Positions 6,118-7,867 of a stretch of 7,867 nt of DNA are shown piece after piece (position 1 is the first letter of the stretch; each line of letters opens with the position of its first letter). The notes beneath the pieces were generated by a model, which worked only from the letters and a program-made list of their open reading frames with translations, was not told where the DNA came from and made no database searches. A program made the translations under genes and the position numbers. This DNA comes from JANPLN01 sp041736155 (GTDB lineage Bacteria; Bdellovibrionota; Bdellovibrionia; Bdellovibrionales; JAGQZY01), in NCBI GenBank assembly GCA_041736155.1, contig JBGSUL010000114.1, forward strand, positions 1 through 7,867. The letters are read 5' to 3'.

Positions 6118-6639
6118 ATGAAGAAAATATTATTATTAAGTCTTTTGACTTGTTTGCAAGTCAAAGCACAAGAATCTATTTTACAAAATTCAAACACAAA
6201 AGAAGTGGTCATTGAAGACAATACTTATGACCTTGACGTGGATCTCAATGAAAAGACTGTGCTGTGTTTGAAAGGAGACTATACGGCTCCTTCATTTAAG
6301 ATAGCGATTCCAGGTATTAACAATATAACTTATTTAGATCACACTTCGCCTGGGGCGCCGGGTCCTTGTATAAATGCTGGGTATTGTCGAGAAAAAGAAG
6401 GGGATGCATTTGCTTGGGGGGCTTTGGTGGATTTTAGATTTCCCATTTTTCACGATTTGAACAAACCAATTGAAAACGTGCAAATTCGCGTTATTCGTAA
6501 AGAGGTTCTTATATTGACTGAAAATAAAAGGTGCCTTCGTTACTATGTGGAAGCCGTGTCGTCGACCATTCGCGGTACTTTGTTTCAACATGAAGCCAGC
6601 ATTCCATTAGCTTCAGGTCCTGCCGAAATGTGTAATTAA
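6118..6639 (+). CDS. Small exported cysteine-containing protein, unknown function
   Basis: I do not recognise this 173-residue protein. It opens with a clear Sec signal peptide (MKKILLLSLLTCLQVKAQ, cut after about residue 17), so it is probably periplasmic or outer-membrane associated. The mature part has five cysteines (50, 84, 90, 139, 172), enough for two disulfides, and a GAPGPCINAGYC segment (79-90). The pattern of alternating hydrophobic residues (for example VQIRVIRKEVLILTE, 121-135) suggests a mainly beta protein. The start has a strong AGGGGG ribosome site. It is a single-gene unit with its own terminator, transcribed divergently from lysR 109 bases away, so LysR control is a reasonable guess. 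No known domain is seen. Confidence 0.8.
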   Translation: MKKILLLSLLTCLQVKAQESILQNSNTKEVVIEDNTYDLDVDLNEKTVLCLKGDYTAPSFKIAIPGINNITYLDHTSPGAPGPCINAGYCREKEGDAFAWGALVDFRFPIFHDLNKPIENVQIRVIRKEVLILTENKRCLRYYVEAVSSTIRGTLFQHEASIPLASGPAEMCN

Positions 6640-6644
6640 TCCTT

Positions 6645-6678
6645 AACCGCGTAGAGCAAACCTCTACGCGGTTTTTTT
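6645..6678 (+). terminator. Strong intrinsic terminator
   Basis: AACCGCGTAGAG (6645-6656) pairs perfectly with CTCTACGCGGTT (6662-6673) around the loop CAAAC, with seven Ts at 6672-6678. It lies five bases after the stop of the 6118 gene and ends its transcript. Confidence 0.93.
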
Positions 6679-6863
6679 ACTTATCATTTTTCAAATCTCG
6701 CAAATTCTAAAGACGAAATTAATCCCGGAATTAATGTGAGACGGGGAATTTTTCCCAAATCTGAGGCTCAAATTTGATTTCTTTTGTGTAGAGCCAAGGG
6801 ATTCATCGGAATGAGTCTTGCAGTTATCCATTTAAAGACATCGAATTTTAAAAAGGAGTTCAG

Positions 6864-7193
6864 ATGCAAGTAAACAAAAGTAACGAAATAACTGGAGTCG
6901 AAACCCCAAATGGAGTTTGGGTCAATGGTGAAGTGAAAACTTCAGCTGTCCGCTTTGGCATATTTGGGGCCGTGGCCGGGTTCATTGCTGCCACGATGTT
7001 TGCATTTTTTTTATATTATAATTCTAACTTTACTGAAACTCCGCAGTTCCTTTTGTTTTTCCTACCTCCCATGGGAATTATCATGGGGACAATGGTGGGC
7101 GTGGTCGTGGGCATCGGAACACCGATCAAAAAGTTAAACCCTCAGCAAGGTCGTTTTGTAAGTTGGAATCGCTTTTTTGCGCATAAACTTTAA
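6864..7193 (+). CDS. Small membrane protein with two transmembrane helices
   Basis: I do not recognise this 109-residue protein. After a polar N-terminus of about 29 residues, two hydrophobic helices are visible: roughly 30-52 (VRFGIFGAVAGFIAATMFAF) and roughly 62-86, the second rich in small residues and glycines (GIIMGTMVGVVVGIG), suggesting tight helix packing. The C-terminal tail is basic (KKLNPQQGRFVSWNRFF). With lysine and arginine flanking the helices, both ends probably lie in the cytoplasm. The start has AAAAAGGAG six bases upstream, a strong ribosome site. It stands alone, 224 bases after the previous gene and beyond a strong terminator, so it needs its own promoter. Function cannot be inferred. 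Confidence 0.75.
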   Translation: MQVNKSNEITGVETPNGVWVNGEVKTSAVRFGIFGAVAGFIAATMFAFFLYYNSNFTETPQFLLFFLPPMGIIMGTMVGVVVGIGTPIKKLNPQQGRFVSWNRFFAHKL

Positions 7194-7348
7194 ATATCGC
7201 GACCTAAACACTCAATGTAACATAATGGAACTTATAAGAAACGCATAAGTATCTGTTTTTACATGATATTTCTAATTCATTCTGTCACCTCCTAATTTCT
7301 CATTCAAAAGGAAGCACCTGAGTGTTTGTGCTTGAAGCCGAAGTGGAA

Positions 7349-7479
7349 ATGAATGAGATATCAGGCCGGCCGATTAAAATCGAGCACGTTAATAGGCGCA
7401 GAGCAGGTTAAAAGGGTTGGATTTTAAAACTCGAGATCTTTGCCGCCGATCCTTCAAGATTCATAATAATCTCATTCAT
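7349..7479. repeat. 11-bp perfect inverted repeat
   Basis: ATGAATGAGAT at 7349-7359 is the exact reverse complement of ATCTCATTCAT at 7469-7479, with 109 bases between. Nine bases of the first arm can also pair with TCTCATTCA at 7298-7306, so the two pairings exclude each other. All three copies lie inside the gene-free gap. Confidence 0.7.
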
Positions 7480-7515
7480 GAAGTTATTATAATATTTTCA
7501 AATGTGAACGGAATA

Positions 7516-7546
7516 TAGACAACTTACAATCGCCAGACTTTATATA
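7516..7546 (+). promoter_or_regulatory. Weak candidate promoter for the 7618 gene
   Basis: TAGACA (7516-7521, five of six with TTGACA) and TATATA (7541-7546, four of six with TATAAT) are separated by 19 bases, wider than the usual 17. Placement before an exported-protein gene is sensible, but AT-rich DNA makes chance matches common. Confidence 0.25.
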
Positions 7547-7617
7547 AAAGGTTGAACTTGGCATTTCAGTTGCACCTCTCTTTTGTGCTCAATTAAAACT
7601 AAAAAAAGGAGTATTAG

Positions 7618-7797
7618 ATGCATTCTTCATTTATTCTGTCGGTATTGATCAGTTTTCTTTCCTTCCCCGCTCTAGCCCAACAAAAAACGTTTTCTAGAGT
7701 ATATTGTGGCTTACCCGATGAAGTTAACTCTGGACTGCGGGCGTTTAGTGGGAGTCGAACCGGCTTAGAGTTGGAACGATGGCCGACTGACGTTTAA
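7618..7797 (+). pseudogene. Exported-protein gene broken by an insertion sequence (5' fragment)
   Basis: An ATG at 7618 with a good ribosome site (AAAAAAAGGAG, seven bases upstream) opens a clear signal peptide: MHSSFILSVLISFLSFPALA, cut after ALA at residue 20. About 17 further residues (QQKTFSRVYCGLPDEVN) follow before the proposed IS end at 7731. Beyond that the frame continues by chance through the element's terminal sequence to a stop at 7795-7797, giving 59 residues, the last 21 or so of IS origin. The native C-terminal part would lie on the far side of the element, outside the window. It could instead be a genuine small exported peptide, but the overlap with the transposase end argues against it. 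The original function is not recognisable from the fragment. Confidence 0.65.
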
Positions 7798-7867
7798 TTC
7801 TGTTGCTATCTTATTTTCAAATTCCTCTGGTGGCAAGTAGCCAATGGCCGAGTGTAGCCGCTTCTTG
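7731..7867 (-). mobile_element. IS3-family insertion sequence, right end (partial)
   Basis: The transposase C-terminus at the window edge stops at 7765, and a plausible terminal sequence TGGACTGCGGGCG begins at 7731, 34 bases outside the stop codon. That is the usual position for the right inverted repeat of IS3-family elements, which begin with TG. The exact boundary is uncertain (another TG lies at 7736) because the left end and the target duplication are beyond the window. Confidence 0.65.
7765..7867 (-). CDS. IS3-family transposase (OrfB), C-terminal fragment
   Basis: Thirty-three codons are visible, entering from the right edge and ending at the TAA at 7767-7765. The sequence KKRLHSAIGYLPPEEFE is the hallmark end of the rve integrase core of IS3-family OrfB (typically YN..RLHSALGY.SP.EFE); the tail NKIATELNVSRPSFQL follows. 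The catalytic DDE residues lie upstream, outside the window. OrfB, usually made as an OrfAB fusion by frameshifting, cuts and joins the element's ends through a circular intermediate. Subgroup cannot be set from this fragment. It is in the same orientation as the transposase start at the left edge, but whether the two elements are copies of one IS cannot be judged. Confidence 0.85.
   Translation of the reverse strand, partial: KKRLHSAIGYLPPEEFENKIATELNVSRPSFQL

Larger units (their letters stand above)
7194..7617. other. 424-base gap without a supported gene; inverted repeats present
   Basis: No convincing ORF, tRNA or terminator is seen on either strand. The stretch holds several inverted repeats: 7206-7214 with 7319-7327 (9 bp), 7298-7306 with 7350-7358 (9 bp), 7349-7359 with 7469-7479 (11 bp), and a short hairpin AAGCAC/GTGCTT (7312-7317 with 7328-7333). 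It also holds a GGCCGGCC palindrome at 7364-7371. It may be a long leader of the 7618 gene, contain a small RNA, or be the remains of a lost gene. Confidence 0.5.

Noticed and set aside
6715..6760. Small dyads (ATTAAT pair around CCCGGA; GGGAA/TTCCC) in the gap before the 6864 gene
   Set aside because: Short AT-rich or five-base stems with no T-run or clear relation to a promoter; expected by chance.
7285..7294. Near-perfect Shine-Dalgarno (TAGGAGGTGA) on the minus strand
   Set aside because: The ATG seven bases downstream is followed at once by AAT TAG, and no other frame opens. No gene can be supported; chance or a remnant is likely.
7364..7371. GGCCGGCC palindrome
   Set aside because: A simple 8-base palindrome with no associated partner site.
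1..7867. CRISPR arrays, tRNA or rRNA genes, toxin-antitoxin or phage genes
   Set aside because: No regularly spaced repeats, tRNA-like folds or matching protein motifs were seen.

Overview
This window most resembles chromosomal DNA of a Gram-negative, Bdellovibrio-like (delta-proteobacterial type) bacterium. That placement is inference: moderate GC, many exported proteins with Sec or lipoprotein signals, a FadI-type thiolase and a Pseudomonas-like metal-variant HemB fit it, but no taxonomic marker gene is present. Five gene products can be named from motifs (HemB, a DUF1338/HglS-family protein, an alpha-carbonic-anhydrase-fold lipoprotein, a FadI-type thiolase, a LysR regulator). Both window edges carry pieces of transposase genes.

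Layout. 1-117: start of a transposase-like gene on the minus strand, in what looks like the end of an insertion sequence. 181-2782: a tight minus-strand operon read as CA-like lipoprotein, then DUF1338, then hemB, with a 14-base gap at the first junction and an ATGA overlap at the second. 2783-2916: divergent intergenic region. 2917-4200: thiolase on the plus strand. 4238-4261: terminator-like hairpin only 14 bases before the start codon of an unrecognised exported protein (4276-5169). That gene converges on, and overlaps by 7 bases, a minus-strand LysR gene (5163-6008). 6118-6639: a small cysteine-containing exported protein, divergent from lysR, ending in a strong terminator (6645-6678). 6864-7193: a small two-helix membrane protein. 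7194-7617: a 424-base gap with competing inverted repeats. 7618-7730: the first codons of an exported protein that runs into the end of an IS3-family element, whose transposase C-terminus (minus strand) reaches the right edge.

The most unusual point is the carbonic anhydrase. Its fold signatures are intact, but two of the three zinc-ligand histidines (Glu138 and Gln157 in their place) and the proton-shuttle histidine are replaced, so it is probably a non-catalytic member of the family. It is co-transcribed with a putative metal-dependent 2-oxoacid enzyme and a heme-synthesis enzyme. No clear multi-gene defence, CRISPR or secretion system is visible. The other candidates are regulatory: a terminator-like hairpin in a coding leader, a palindrome in the lysR divergent region, and mutually exclusive stems in 7298-7479.
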